Positions 46,273-54,850 of a stretch of 64,000 nt of DNA are shown here, piece by piece. The first letter of the stretch is position 1, and every line of letters starts with the position of its first letter. The position numbers were made by a program, and so were the translations under genes. This DNA comes from Dehalococcoides mccartyi 195 (GTDB taxonomy: Bacteria; Chloroflexota; Dehalococcoidia; Dehalococcoidales; Dehalococcoidaceae): positions 372,001 through 436,000 of the forward strand of contig NC_002936.3 of the NCBI RefSeq assembly GCF_000011905.1, written 5' to 3'. Under the pieces are notes generated by a model that saw only the letters and a program-made list of their open reading frames with translations, was not told the origin of the DNA and did not search any database.

Positions 46273-46408
46273 TGGTCTTTTTTTCAACAGCGTCTTTGTA
46301 AACTCTGGCCAGACCTTTGCCGTGCTGGGTCATCTTGCGGCGGCGGCTTTCCAGCTTTTCTTCGCGCCGTTCCTGACGGGTTAAGGGGTTTTTACTTGGT
46401 TCTTTCAT
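46268..46408 (-). CDS. Small basic protein (46 residues) overlapping the uvrB end
   Basis: The reading frame begins with ATG 46408 inside the last codons of uvrB (17-base overlap) and ends at 46268 within the terminator stem. The 46 residues are highly charged, with [15 protein letters not shown] in the middle and a lysine-rich tail, and appear helical. It has no recognisable domain. Its neat fit between uvrB and the terminator suggests a real gene translated by coupling. Composition would suit nucleic acid or ribosome binding, but this is speculation. Confidence 0.6.
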
Positions 46409-48398
46409 TTTTATTTACGGGGTCTGTTTCAAGTGCCGCCCGCAGTTCTACCACCCGGTCACGGATAAGGGCAGCCCGTTCAAATTCCAGATTTTTGGCC
46501 GCTTTTTTCATCTGGCTTTCCAGTTCTTTTATCAAACGGACAATGTCTTCCCTGAGAGTGGGGGCAGGCCTGAATTCAGGGCCGCTGACTTCGGCGGTGA
46601 CTGAGCGGATACGTTCATTTATATCCTTGATAGCCTTGCGGATACCCTGCGGGGTAATATTGTGCAGGCGGTTATAGTCTTCCTGTATTTTGCGGCGGCG
46701 GCTGATTTCGTCCATAGCCCGCTGCATAGACCCGGTGATTTTATCTGCATACATGATAACCTGCCCGTCCACATGGCGGGCAGCCCGCCCCATAGTTTGG
46801 ATAAGGGCCTGTTCGCTCCGCAGATAACCCTCTTTGTCGGCATCCAGTATGGCCACCAGGCTGACTTCAGGCAGGTCAAGCCCTTCGCGGAGCAGGTTTA
46901 TACCTACTATAACGTCATAAACCCCCAGCCGCAAATCACGCAGGATTTCCACCCGTTCCAGCGTGTCTACTTCCGAATGCAGATAATGGGTTTTTATTCC
47001 CATTTCCACCAGATAATCTGCCAGTTTTTCAGACATCTTTTTGGTAAGGGTAGTGATAAGCACCCGTTCTTTTTTATCTACCCGTTTCTTTACTTCTTCC
47101 AGCAGGTCATCTATCTGGCCGCCGGTGGGTTTTACGGTTATAACCGGTTCAAGCAGCCCGGTGGGGCGTACCAGTTGCTCAACTACCTGCTGGGAGTGTT
47201 CTTTTTCATATGGGCCGGGTGTGGCTGATACGTAAATAGCCTGTTTGACTCTGGCTTTAAATTCATCAAAGCTTAAGGGGCGGTTATCCATGGCTGAGGG
47301 CAGGCGGAAGCCGTAGTCCACCAGGGTTTTCTTGCGGGCGGCATCTCCGGCATACATACCCCGTATTTGGGGCAGGCTCATATGGGATTCATCTACTATC
47401 AGCAGGAAATCTTCCGGAAAGTAATCCAGCAGTGTCCAGGGGGCGCTGCCTGCTTTCCGTCCTGCCAGGTGGCGGGAATAGTTTTCCACCCCGGAGCAAT
47501 ACCCCGCCTGCTGCATCATTTCAAGGTCATAATTGGTGCGCTGCTTCAGGCGGGCGGCCTCCAGCATTTTGCCCTCGGCTTCCAGTTCCTTCAGGCGGTC
47601 TTCAAGCTCGGCCTGAATGCCCTTTATAGCTTCGGCCATTTTTTCGGCTGAGGTTACAAAATGCTTGGCGGGGTAGATATTTATCTCATCTATGTCAGCC
47701 AGCAGTTCGCCGCTTACCGGGTCAAGGCTGACTATCCGTTCTATCTCATCACCGAAAAACTCCACTCTGAGAGCCAGTTCTTCGTAGGCAGGCTGGATTT
47801 CAAGGGTGTCTCCCCGCAGGCGGAACTTGCCGCGGGAGAAATCTATGTCATTCCGCTCATACTGCATATCCACCAGCCGCCGCAGTATAAGGTCACGCCT
47901 CAGGGACTGGCCCTTTTTCAAAGGGAGTACAAAACTGCGGTATTCTTCGGGTTCACCCAAACCGTAAATGCAGGAAACCGAGGCTACTATAACCACATCC
48001 CGCCGTTCAAACAGGGCGCGGGTGGCCGCATGGCGGAGTTTATCAATTTCCTCGTTTATGTCAGCGTCTTTTTCAATATACATGTCCTTTTGGGGGACAT
48101 AAGCTTCAGGCTGGTAATAATCATAATAACTTACAAAGTATTCCACCGAATTTTCGGGCAGGAATTCTTTCATTTCGGAGTAAAGCTGGGCAGCCAGAGT
48201 TTTATTGTGGCTGATTATCAGGGTGGGGCGGTTTACTCTGGCAATTACATTTGCCATGGTAAATGTTTTACCGGAGCCGGTAACCCCCAGCAGGGTCTGG
48301 TCTGTAAGGCCATGTGCCAGCCCCTCAGAGAGTTTTTCCACCGCCTGGGGCTGGTCACCGGTAAGTGCAAAATCCGAGACTATTTTGAAATCAGGCAT
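46392..48398 (-). CDS. uvrB: Excinuclease ABC subunit B
   Basis: UvrB verifies damage in nucleotide excision repair and loads UvrC. The 668-residue helicase-like protein has Walker A GVTGSGKT, the beta-hairpin region [31 protein letters not shown] and the C-terminal UVR helix pair. It starts 45 bases after ruvA, so both lie in one DNA-repair cluster with ruvC and yebC. Confidence 0.98.
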
Positions 48399-48443
48399 AT
48401 TAAAATTATAAACGTTTGGGGGGATAGGGGCAATCCGGGGAGG

Positions 48444-49028
48444 TCACTTATTGTTGAAATAGTTAAGCGCCAGTTTTATCCGTTCTTCCAGAGGCATGCC
48501 GGTGATATCTTCCAGACTGGCAATAGCTTTGGCGGCTTCGCCTGCAGAGTATCCCAGGGCGGTCAGGGTGGCTAATATGTCGGAATTGGCTTCGGTAACC
48601 TGGATGAGTACACCTGCCTCCCAGCTTTTAGTTATCTTGTCTTTAAGTTCCAGCACAATACGGCTGGCGGTTTTTTTGCCCACACCCGGTATAGTGGAAA
48701 GAAGCTCTGTATTACCGCTTATAATGGCGGAGGCCAGAGCTTCGGCATTCATGGCGGAAAGCATGGCTAAACCCAGCTTGGGGCCTATGCCGCTTACGTC
48801 TATAAGGGTTTCAAACAGGGAGAGCTCTTCGGCTGTGCCGAAACCAAACAAGTTCAGGGCGTCTTCGCGGACATGGAGGTGGGTAAATACCCGTACTCTC
48901 TGCCCCAGTTCGCCGATAAGGGCAGGCGAGGAAGCCGGCATATAGGTGCGGAAACCCACTCCGGATACATTTATTACCGCCCAGTCTTTGCCGCTGGCTT
49001 CCAGAATACCGCTCAGACTTGAAATCAT
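48444..49028 (-). CDS. ruvA: Holliday junction DNA helicase subunit RuvA
   Basis: RuvA tetramers bind four-way junctions and recruit RuvB. The 194-residue protein has an N-terminal OB fold, two helix-hairpin-helix motifs (SGIGPKLG and PGVGKKTA) and a C-terminal domain ending in [12 protein letters not shown]. It begins right after ruvC. RuvB is not in the window. Confidence 0.97.
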
Positions 49029-49029
49029 T

Positions 49030-49527
49030 TCAGTCTCCCTGTGATGTTATATTTGCAAAAGCCCTGTGGCTGTGGTGGCAGATAGCTACTGCCAGGGCAT
49101 CAGCGGCGTCATTGGGCTGGGGTATTTCAGCCAGATTTAACAGCAGGCGCACCATTTCCTGTATCTGTTCTTTGGAGGCAGTGCCTGAGCCGCTTACCCG
49201 GCTTTTTATGCAAGCGGGGCTGTATTCGGTAACTGACAGGCTGTGGTTGGCAGCCGCAAGCAGGGCTACGGCCTGAGCTTTGCCAATGGCCAGGGCGCTC
49301 TTGATATTTTTATCTGCAAACGGGCTTTCCACCGCTACTTCGTCCGGCTGGTATAGCTCAATCACTTCTACCAGTCCTTTATATATGTAAGCCAGACGCT
49401 GGGGTATGGGTGCGCTGGCAGGGGGGGTAAGGCTGGAAAAACCTATCAGTGACAGCTCATCATCTGCGGCTTCAATAACGCCGTATCCCACTACCATTGT
49501 GCCGGGGTCTATTCCCAATATTCTCAT
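49030..49527 (-). CDS. ruvC: Holliday junction resolvase RuvC
   Basis: RuvC cuts Holliday junctions symmetrically. The 165-residue RNase H-fold nuclease carries the four acidic active-site residues in GIDPG (start), [11 protein letters not shown], and the late [13 protein letters not shown]. It starts 3 bases after yebC and is followed by ruvA with a 1-base gap. Confidence 0.97.
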
Positions 49528-49530
49528 AAA

Positions 49531-50286
49531 CTAAGCCTGAGAGTGGTATTTCTCCACTACTTCGGGGTCAAAATCTGCATTGGAAGAAACGGTCTGGACA
49601 TCATCCAGTTCCTCAAGCTTGTCCAGCAGCTTTAAAACCTGCAGAGAGGTTTCTTCGTCCAGCTTGACAGTATTTTTGGGTATCATATTTATTTCGGCTG
49701 AATCTACAGTTACGCCTTGGGCTTCCAGCTGCTGGCGGACTTTTTCCATATCCGGCATGGCAGTATAGATTTCCATATAGTCTTCTTCTATATTTACGTC
49801 TTCTGCTCCCATATCTATGGCTTTTAAGGAAAGTTCATCGGTATCAAGCCCCACCGTTTCCACCCCTATAACCCCTTTAGTTTCAAATATCCAGGATACT
49901 GCCCCGGATTCGGCTAAACTGCCGCCGCTTTTGGAGAACATATGGCGGACATCTGAAACGGTGCGGTTGCGGTTGTCACTCATACCGTTTACCAGTACGG
50001 CAACGCCTCCCGGCCCATAACCTTCCAGAATTATTTCAATAACTGTCGCCCCCTCCAGTTCACCTGAGCCTTTTTTGATAGCCCGTTCAATATTGTCTGA
50101 AGGCATGCGGTTGTCTTTGGCTTTTTGTATAGCCAGGCGGAGGCGGGCATTTCCTTCGGGGCTGGGGCCGCCCTGTTTGGCAGCGAAGATGATTTCACGT
50201 GAAAGCTTGGTAAACAGCTGTCCCCGTTTGGCGTCAGCCGCACCCTTGGCGTGTTTGATGGTAGCCCACTTGGAATGTCCGGACAT
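49531..50286 (-). CDS. yebC: YebC/PmpR family protein
   Basis: The 251-residue protein has the universal family start SGHSKWATIKHAKGAADAKRG and full length. The family includes DNA-binding regulators, and some members aid translation of proline stretches. Neighbourhood with ruvC and ruvA is a common arrangement. AGGAGAG precedes ATG 50286. Confidence 0.96.
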   Translation of the reverse strand: MSGHSKWATIKHAKGAADAKRGQLFTKLSREIIFAAKQGGPSPEGNARLRLAIQKAKDNRMPSDNIERAIKKGSGELEGATVIEIILEGYGPGGVAVLVNGMSDNRNRTVSDVRHMFSKSGGSLAESGAVSWIFETKGVIGVETVGLDTDELSLKAIDMGAEDVNIEEDYMEIYTAMPDMEKVRQQLEAQGVTVDSAEINMIPKNTVKLDEETSLQVLKLLDKLEELDDVQTVSSNADFDPEVVEKYHSQA

Positions 50287-50317
50287 ATATTATCTCTCCT
50301 GTTGTCTAGCTGCTACC

Positions 50318-50326
50318 ATTCTAGCA
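50318..50326 (-). promoter_or_regulatory. Extended -10 promoter of yebC-ruvC-ruvA
   Basis: TGC plus TAGAAT on the minus strand, about 31 bases before ATG 50286. Confidence 0.45.
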
Positions 50327-50401
50327 CTTTTTACAATTTGGGATAAAGTGTTTGGGGAAAATGTAAAAAGCAAAATTTGTCAGGCGGAAGGTGGGGGTTT
50401 T

Positions 50402-50761
50402 TCAGTCCTGGGCAACTACCATTGCAATGGCGTATTCGCGGCAGTGGGATAGACTGACAGATATCTGTTTGATACCAAGTGTGATGGCTTTTGCCAGTGC
50501 CTGCCCGTACAGATTTACTGACGGCTGTCCGTCAGGCAGGTTCAGGGTTTCTATCTCTGAGTAGCTTTGGTTTTTAGGCAGGCTGAGGGCTTTTATGACC
50601 GCTTCTTTAGCCGCAAAACGGGCTGCCAGTGAAGGCAGACGGTCTTTACATAAAGACAGTTCGGCCGGGGTGAATATGCGGTTTAAAAAGCGCTTGCCCC
50701 AGCGGGCTTGGGCCGCTTTGATGCGGCGGATTTCAATAATATCCGTACCTGTATAAAGCAT
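50402..50761 (-). CDS. acpS: Holo-[acyl-carrier-protein] synthase
   Basis: AcpS attaches 4'-phosphopantetheine from CoA to acyl carrier protein. The 119-residue protein has the magnesium-binding [10 protein letters not shown] at the start and [12 protein letters not shown] in the middle, plus the late [11 protein letters not shown]. The ATG 50761 lacks a Shine-Dalgarno site; a TATAAT ends 9 bases upstream. Confidence 0.95.
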   Translation of the reverse strand: MLYTGTDIIEIRRIKAAQARWGKRFLNRIFTPAELSLCKDRLPSLAARFAAKEAVIKALSLPKNQSYSEIETLNLPDGQPSVNLYGQALAKAITLGIKQISVSLSHCREYAIAMVVAQD

Positions 50762-50770
50762 AACGGCTTT

Positions 50771-50776
50771 ATTATA
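50771..50776 (-). promoter_or_regulatory. -10 box of acpS, leaderless type
   Basis: A perfect TATAAT on the minus strand, 9 bases before ATG 50761. No -35 and no TG extension. Confidence 0.4.
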
Positions 50777-50802
50777 ACGGCTGTCAGCGCACTTGGCGAG
50801 GT

Positions 50803-51267
50803 CTATTTTTTCTTTTTGCCCAGTATGCGGTTTAAGCTGCTGCCGTCAAGGCGGGTATAAAGTTTGCCGTCTACCTCCAGGGTAGGTGCCAGACCGCAGA
50901 TACCGGCACAGTTTATAGTATCCAGGCTGATTTCATTATCAGGGGTGGTCTCGCCGGCTTTGATGCCCAGCCGTTTTTCAATATTCCTAAGCAGTCTTTC
51001 CGCCCCCATTACGTGGCAGGCTGTTCCCCGGCAAACATGCACCTTGTGAATTCCCGGCGGTTCCAGCCGGAACTGGCTGTAAAAAGTGGCTATATTGTAA
51101 ACAGAGCTTTCGGGTACGCCTACGTAAACAGATACCGATTGCATCATGTCACGGGAAAGATACGAAAACTTGCGCTGGAAAGCCAGCAGAATGGGGATAA
51201 GGTTTTCCTTTTTTGCTTCGTACAGGGAGAGTACGGGGGTGTATGCCTGGTTTACGGGTTTGTCCAT
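50803..51267 (-). CDS. NuoE-like thioredoxin-fold [2Fe-2S] protein (orphan)
   Basis: The 154-residue protein matches the 24-kDa subunit family of NADH dehydrogenases and hydrogenases (NuoE, HndA). The four cluster cysteines appear as CRGTAC and CAGIC, with [10 protein letters not shown] after them. GGAGGTG precedes ATG 51267; an earlier start adds only five residues. No nuoF or nuoG gene is next to it, so its electron partner must lie elsewhere. It may serve a hydrogenase or formate-type complex. Confidence 0.88.
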   Translation of the reverse strand: MDKPVNQAYTPVLSLYEAKKENLIPILLAFQRKFSYLSRDMMQSVSVYVGVPESSVYNIATFYSQFRLEPPGIHKVHVCRGTACHVMGAERLLRNIEKRLGIKAGETTPDNEISLDTINCAGICGLAPTLEVDGKLYTRLDGSSLNRILGKKKK

Positions 51268-51321
51268 AATGCACCTCCGCAAGATTTACTTGGCCGGCAC
51301 AAATTACCCTTACTGAAAAAA

Positions 51322-51351
51322 ATTATATCCCAGATAAATCTTGATTAGCAA
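51322..51351 (-). promoter_or_regulatory. Candidate promoter of the NuoE-like gene
   Basis: TTGCTA (51351-51346) and a perfect TATAAT (51327-51322) on the minus strand, with an 18-base spacer. Confidence 0.4.
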
Positions 51352-51365
51352 TGGATTTGATAAAA

Positions 51366-51383
51366 ATAAGTACTAATACTTAT
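51366..51383. repeat. Perfect inverted repeat, possible operator
   Basis: ATAAGTA and TACTTAT with a CTAA centre form an 18-base dyad. It lies between the divergent NuoE-like and carboxyltransferase genes and could be a regulator site for either. Confidence 0.4.
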
Positions 51384-51402
51384 GATATATAGAGATGTAC
51401 TT

Positions 51403-51458
51403 AAGGGCAGTTTGCACCTGTATCTACGTACAATGCAAACGTGAGTTAAGTTGCCCTT
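51403..51458. repeat. Nested inverted repeats ahead of the carboxyltransferase gene
   Basis: AAGGGCA (51403-51409) pairs with TGCCCTT (51452-51458), and inside it GTTTGCA (51410-51416) with TGCAAAC (51434-51440), then TGTA with TACA. The right outer arm overlaps the -35 box. It could be an operator pair or an RNA structure. Confidence 0.5.
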
Positions 51459-51479
51459 GGTAGTGGGCTGTGTTATCAT
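51451..51479 (+). promoter_or_regulatory. Promoter of the carboxyltransferase-TCA cluster
   Basis: TTGCCC (51451-51456), 17-base spacer, TATCAT (51474-51479) with TG in the extended position. The leader would be about 20 bases and includes GGAGG. Confidence 0.55.
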
Positions 51480-51506
51480 TACGGGAGTTTTGGGTGGAGG
51501 AAGTGC

Positions 51507-53057
51507 GTGGCTGTACAGGAACAACTGGATAACCTGAACCGTCTTAAAAAACAGGCGGAAATGGGTGGCGGGGAAGCCAAGATAGATGCTCAGCATAAAC
51601 GGGGCAAGTTAACTGCCCGTGAACGTATAGATTTGCTCTTTGACAAAGGAACATTTAACGAACTGGGGGCTTTTGCTGCCCACCGCTGCCGTGATTTCGG
51701 GCTGGAAAAACAGCGGAATGCGGGGGATGCGGTGGTAACCGGCAGCGGTCTGGTGAACGGACGGCTGGTTTTTGCCTACTCACAGGATTTTACTGTCCTA
51801 GGCGGCTCTATCTCCGAAGTGGTAGGCCAGAAAGTAGCCCAGGTTATAGATATGGCTATCAGGGCGGGTGCGCCCCTTATTGCCATAAATGACTCAGGCG
51901 GTGCCCGTATACAGGAGGGGGTTGCCAGTCTGAGCGGGGTGGGGGATATACTCCTTAGGAATACCATTGCCAGCGGGGTTATTCCCCAGATATCGGTAGT
52001 GGTAGGCCCAAGTGCCGGGGGGGCGGTTTATGCCCCGGCTCTGACAGACTTTATCTTTGCGGTTAAGGGCATAAGCCAGATGTATATTACCGGGCCGGAT
52101 GTTATCAAAGCGGTCACCGGTGAAGATATCAGCCATGAGGCGCTGGGGGGAGCGGAAATCCACGCTAAGAAAAGCGGGGTAGCCCATTTCCTGTGCGAAA
52201 ATGAAAAGGAGTGTTTTGAGCAAATAAGGGAGCTGATGGGTTTCCTGCCCCAGAGCAACCGCCACAAACCTCCCCGCGGCAAAAACAAGGATAATGAAGA
52301 ACGCAAAACCCGTGACCTCAGGGATATTATACCGGATAATCCCAAACGGGCTTACGATATGAAAAAAGTGATTACCGAAGTAGCGGACGAGAAGGAGTTT
52401 TTTGAGGTTCACAAGCATTTTGCCCAGAATATAATAGTCGGCTTTGTGAGGATGGGCGGGCAGCCTGCGGGTATTGTCGCCCAGCAGCCTTCGCATATGG
52501 CCGGGGTTATAGATATAAATGCATCACTCAAAGCAGCCCGGTTTATCCGCTTTTGTGATGCATTTGAGATACCGCTGGTAAGTTTTGTAGACGTGCCGGG
52601 TTTTATGCCGGGTACAGACCAGGAGCACAGCGGTATTATCAAGCACGGTGCCAAGCTGATTTATGCTTATGCGGAAGCAACTGTGCCCAAGATAACGGTT
52701 ATCACCCGCAAGGCTTACGGGGGTGCGTATATTGTTATGAGCAGCAAGCACCTCAGGGGGGATATAAACTATGCCTGGCCGGCCAGTGAAGTGGCGGTCA
52801 TGGGGGCGGAAGGGGCGGTAAATATCATATCCCGCAAAGCTATAGCTGAGGCAGCTAATCCCGAAGAAACCCGCCAGAAACTGCTTGACGAATACCGGGA
52901 ACACTTTGCCAACCCCTATCAGGCGGCTCAGCTGGGCTATATAGACGACGTAATTGACCCGGCGGATACCAGAAGCAAAATAATAAAAGCCCTGCGCTCT
53001 CTGGAAAACAAGGTGCTGGCAAATCCTCCTAAGAAACACGGGAATATACCTTTGTAA
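51507..53057 (+). CDS. Acyl-CoA carboxylase carboxyltransferase subunit (PccB/MmdA type)
   Basis: The 516-residue biotin-dependent carboxyltransferase of the propionyl/methylmalonyl-CoA group moves a carboxyl group between biotin and an acyl-CoA or ketoacid. It has the two crotonase-like halves, with NDSGGARIQEG and GPSAGGAVYAPALTDF in the first and GFMPGTDQEHSGIIKHGAKL and RKAYGGAYIVM in the second. GTG 51507 follows GGAGG. No biotin carboxylase or biotin carrier gene is next to it, so the full complex is assembled from elsewhere or has another role. It is 22 bases before the aconitase-like gene. Confidence 0.92.
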   Translation: MAVQEQLDNLNRLKKQAEMGGGEAKIDAQHKRGKLTARERIDLLFDKGTFNELGAFAAHRCRDFGLEKQRNAGDAVVTGSGLVNGRLVFAYSQDFTVLGGSISEVVGQKVAQVIDMAIRAGAPLIAINDSGGARIQEGVASLSGVGDILLRNTIASGVIPQISVVVGPSAGGAVYAPALTDFIFAVKGISQMYITGPDVIKAVTGEDISHEALGGAEIHAKKSGVAHFLCENEKECFEQIRELMGFLPQSNRHKPPRGKNKDNEERKTRDLRDIIPDNPKRAYDMKKVITEVADEKEFFEVHKHFAQNIIVGFVRMGGQPAGIVAQQPSHMAGVIDINASLKAARFIRFCDAFEIPLVSFVDVPGFMPGTDQEHSGIIKHGAKLIYAYAEATVPKITVITRKAYGGAYIVMSSKHLRGDINYAWPASEVAVMGAEGAVNIISRKAIAEAANPEETRQKLLDEYREHFANPYQAAQLGYIDDVIDPADTRSKIIKALRSLENKVLANPPKKHGNIPL

Positions 53058-53079
53058 AGGAAGGTTGCATAAACAAAAC

Positions 53080-54333
53080 ATGGGGAAAACACTAGCAGAA
53101 AAAATACTCAGCCTGAAGTCTGGCAGTGATGCCAGCGCCGGAGACATAGTAGTCTCCAAGGTGGACCTGGCCTTTGTTCAGGATACCACCGGTCCTCTGA
53201 CTGTCAGGGAATTTTGGGACAACGGCTTTACCAAACTGGCTAATCCGTCACGGACAGCCCTTTTTCTGGACCATGCCGCACCCAGCCCCCAAAGACAGCT
53301 TTCAACAGACCATATCCTGCTTCGCAAGTTTGCCCGGGATACCGGGGCGCTCATTTTTGATGTAGGCGAGGGTGTCTGTCACCAGCTGGTAGCCGAAAAG
53401 CTGGCCAGACCGGGTGATGTGATTGTCGGGGCGGATTCCCATACGGTTACCGCCGGCGGTCTGGGCGCTTTTTCCACCGGCATGGGGTCATCTGATATTG
53501 CGGTGGCCTTTGCCCTGGGCAAGACCTGGTTCCGGGTGCCGGAGACTATTAAAGTAGTAGTCAGCGGGCGTTTTAAGCACGGGATTTATGCCAAAGACCT
53601 TATTTTGTATCTTATCGGGCTTATCGGGGCGGACGGGGCTACCTATAAAGCTCTGGAGTTCTCCGGTAATGTGGTGAATAATATGACGATAGCTGAAAGG
53701 CTGACTATCGCCAATATGGCGGTTGAGGCCGGGGCTAAAGTAGGGCTTTTCCCATCTGACCGCCAGACACTTGAATACCTGCGTTCGGTAGGGCGTGAGG
53801 CTGACTACCAGCCTTTGGCGGCTGATGAAGATGCAGTGTATGAACGGGTGATAGAAATAGACGCAACCGCCCTTGAACCTATGGTTGCCAAACCCCACAC
53901 TGTAGACAATACCGCTACTGCCCGCGAGCTGAAAGGTACTAAATTAGACCAGGTGTTTATCGGTACCTGTACCGGGGGGCGTCTGGATGATTTGGCGGTG
54001 GCAGCGGCTATATTTAAGAACCGCAGACACCATCCCCAAACCCGCCTGATAGTCACGCCTGCTTCTCAGAAAGTATATCTGGAAGCTATCCGCCTGGGAT
54101 ATATAGAAATACTGGTGCAGGCCGGGGCGAATGTTATGCCGCCCGGCTGCGGTGCCTGTCTGGGTGTCCATCAGGGTGTTTTGGGAGACGGCGAAGTCTG
54201 TCTTTCCACTGCCAACCGCAATTTCAAAGGCCGGATGGGCAACCCCGAAGGGTTTATTTATCTGGCAAGTGCGGCAACGGCTGCGGCATCAGCCATCAAG
54301 GGTGAAATTTCAGACCCCAGAGAGGTAATGTAA
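53080..54333 (+). CDS. Aconitase-family dehydratase, large subunit (aconitase / LeuC-like)
   Basis: The protein has about 417 residues and is the large half of a two-subunit hydratase with a 4Fe-4S cluster. The cluster cysteines are in GTCTGGR and PGCGACLG. The family includes 3-isopropylmalate, homoaconitate and two-subunit aconitate hydratases. Position beside isocitrate dehydrogenase, malate dehydrogenase and fumarase argues for aconitase. I chose ATG 53080 because MGKTLAEKI is the usual start; TTG 53065 is possible. Its stop overlaps the small-subunit start by one base. Confidence 0.9.
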   Translation: MGKTLAEKILSLKSGSDASAGDIVVSKVDLAFVQDTTGPLTVREFWDNGFTKLANPSRTALFLDHAAPSPQRQLSTDHILLRKFARDTGALIFDVGEGVCHQLVAEKLARPGDVIVGADSHTVTAGGLGAFSTGMGSSDIAVAFALGKTWFRVPETIKVVVSGRFKHGIYAKDLILYLIGLIGADGATYKALEFSGNVVNNMTIAERLTIANMAVEAGAKVGLFPSDRQTLEYLRSVGREADYQPLAADEDAVYERVIEIDATALEPMVAKPHTVDNTATARELKGTKLDQVFIGTCTGGRLDDLAVAAAIFKNRRHHPQTRLIVTPASQKVYLEAIRLGYIEILVQAGANVMPPGCGACLGVHQGVLGDGEVCLSTANRNFKGRMGNPEGFIYLASAATAAASAIKGEISDPREVM

Positions 54334-54836
54334 TGCTTAAGGGCAAAGCTTTTAAGTTTGGTGATAGCATATCCACTGACCATATTGCACCCGGCCGTCT
54401 GGTGCACCTGCGGAGCAATCTGCCGGAACTGGCCAAGCACGTGCTGGAAGATGCAGACCCCACTTTTGCCCAAAGGGTAAAACCGGGTGATTTTGTGGTA
54501 GCCGGCAACAACTTCGGCTTGGGTTCTTCGCGTGAACACGCCCCGCTGATTATTAAAATGTCCGGGGTGAGTGCGGTACTGGCAAAGTCGGTAGCCCGCA
54601 TTTTCTTCCGCAACGCCATAAATCTGGGTCTGCCCGTACTTATATGTGATACCGATAAAATTGCCGAAGGGGATGAACTGGAAGTAGACCTTACGGGCGG
54701 CAAAATATATGACCGTACTAACGGGGCAGAGCTGACATTTGGCAAGATACCCCCCGCCATGCTGAAGATACTTGATGAGGGAGGTGTCATGCCCTATATA
54801 AAGAAATACGGTGATTTCAAGCTTAACGAAGTTTAA
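54333..54836 (+). CDS. Aconitase-family dehydratase, small subunit (LeuD-like)
   Basis: The 167-residue swivel-domain subunit pairs with the large subunit upstream. Its signature GLGSSREHAPLIIK binds the substrate carboxylate, and DHIAPGR near the N-terminus is conserved. TAATG overlap shows translational coupling. Size fits the archaeal-type LeuD/HacB branch. Confidence 0.9.
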   Translation: MLKGKAFKFGDSISTDHIAPGRLVHLRSNLPELAKHVLEDADPTFAQRVKPGDFVVAGNNFGLGSSREHAPLIIKMSGVSAVLAKSVARIFFRNAINLGLPVLICDTDKIAEGDELEVDLTGGKIYDRTNGAELTFGKIPPAMLKILDEGGVMPYIKKYGDFKLNEV

Positions 54837-54850
54837 GGAGTTTTATTCTG

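Noticed and set aside
47661-48575. Long plus-strand frame opposite uvrB and ruvA (304 codons)
   Set aside because: Opposite two clear genes, with no ribosome site and no domain; codon bias of the sense strand explains it.
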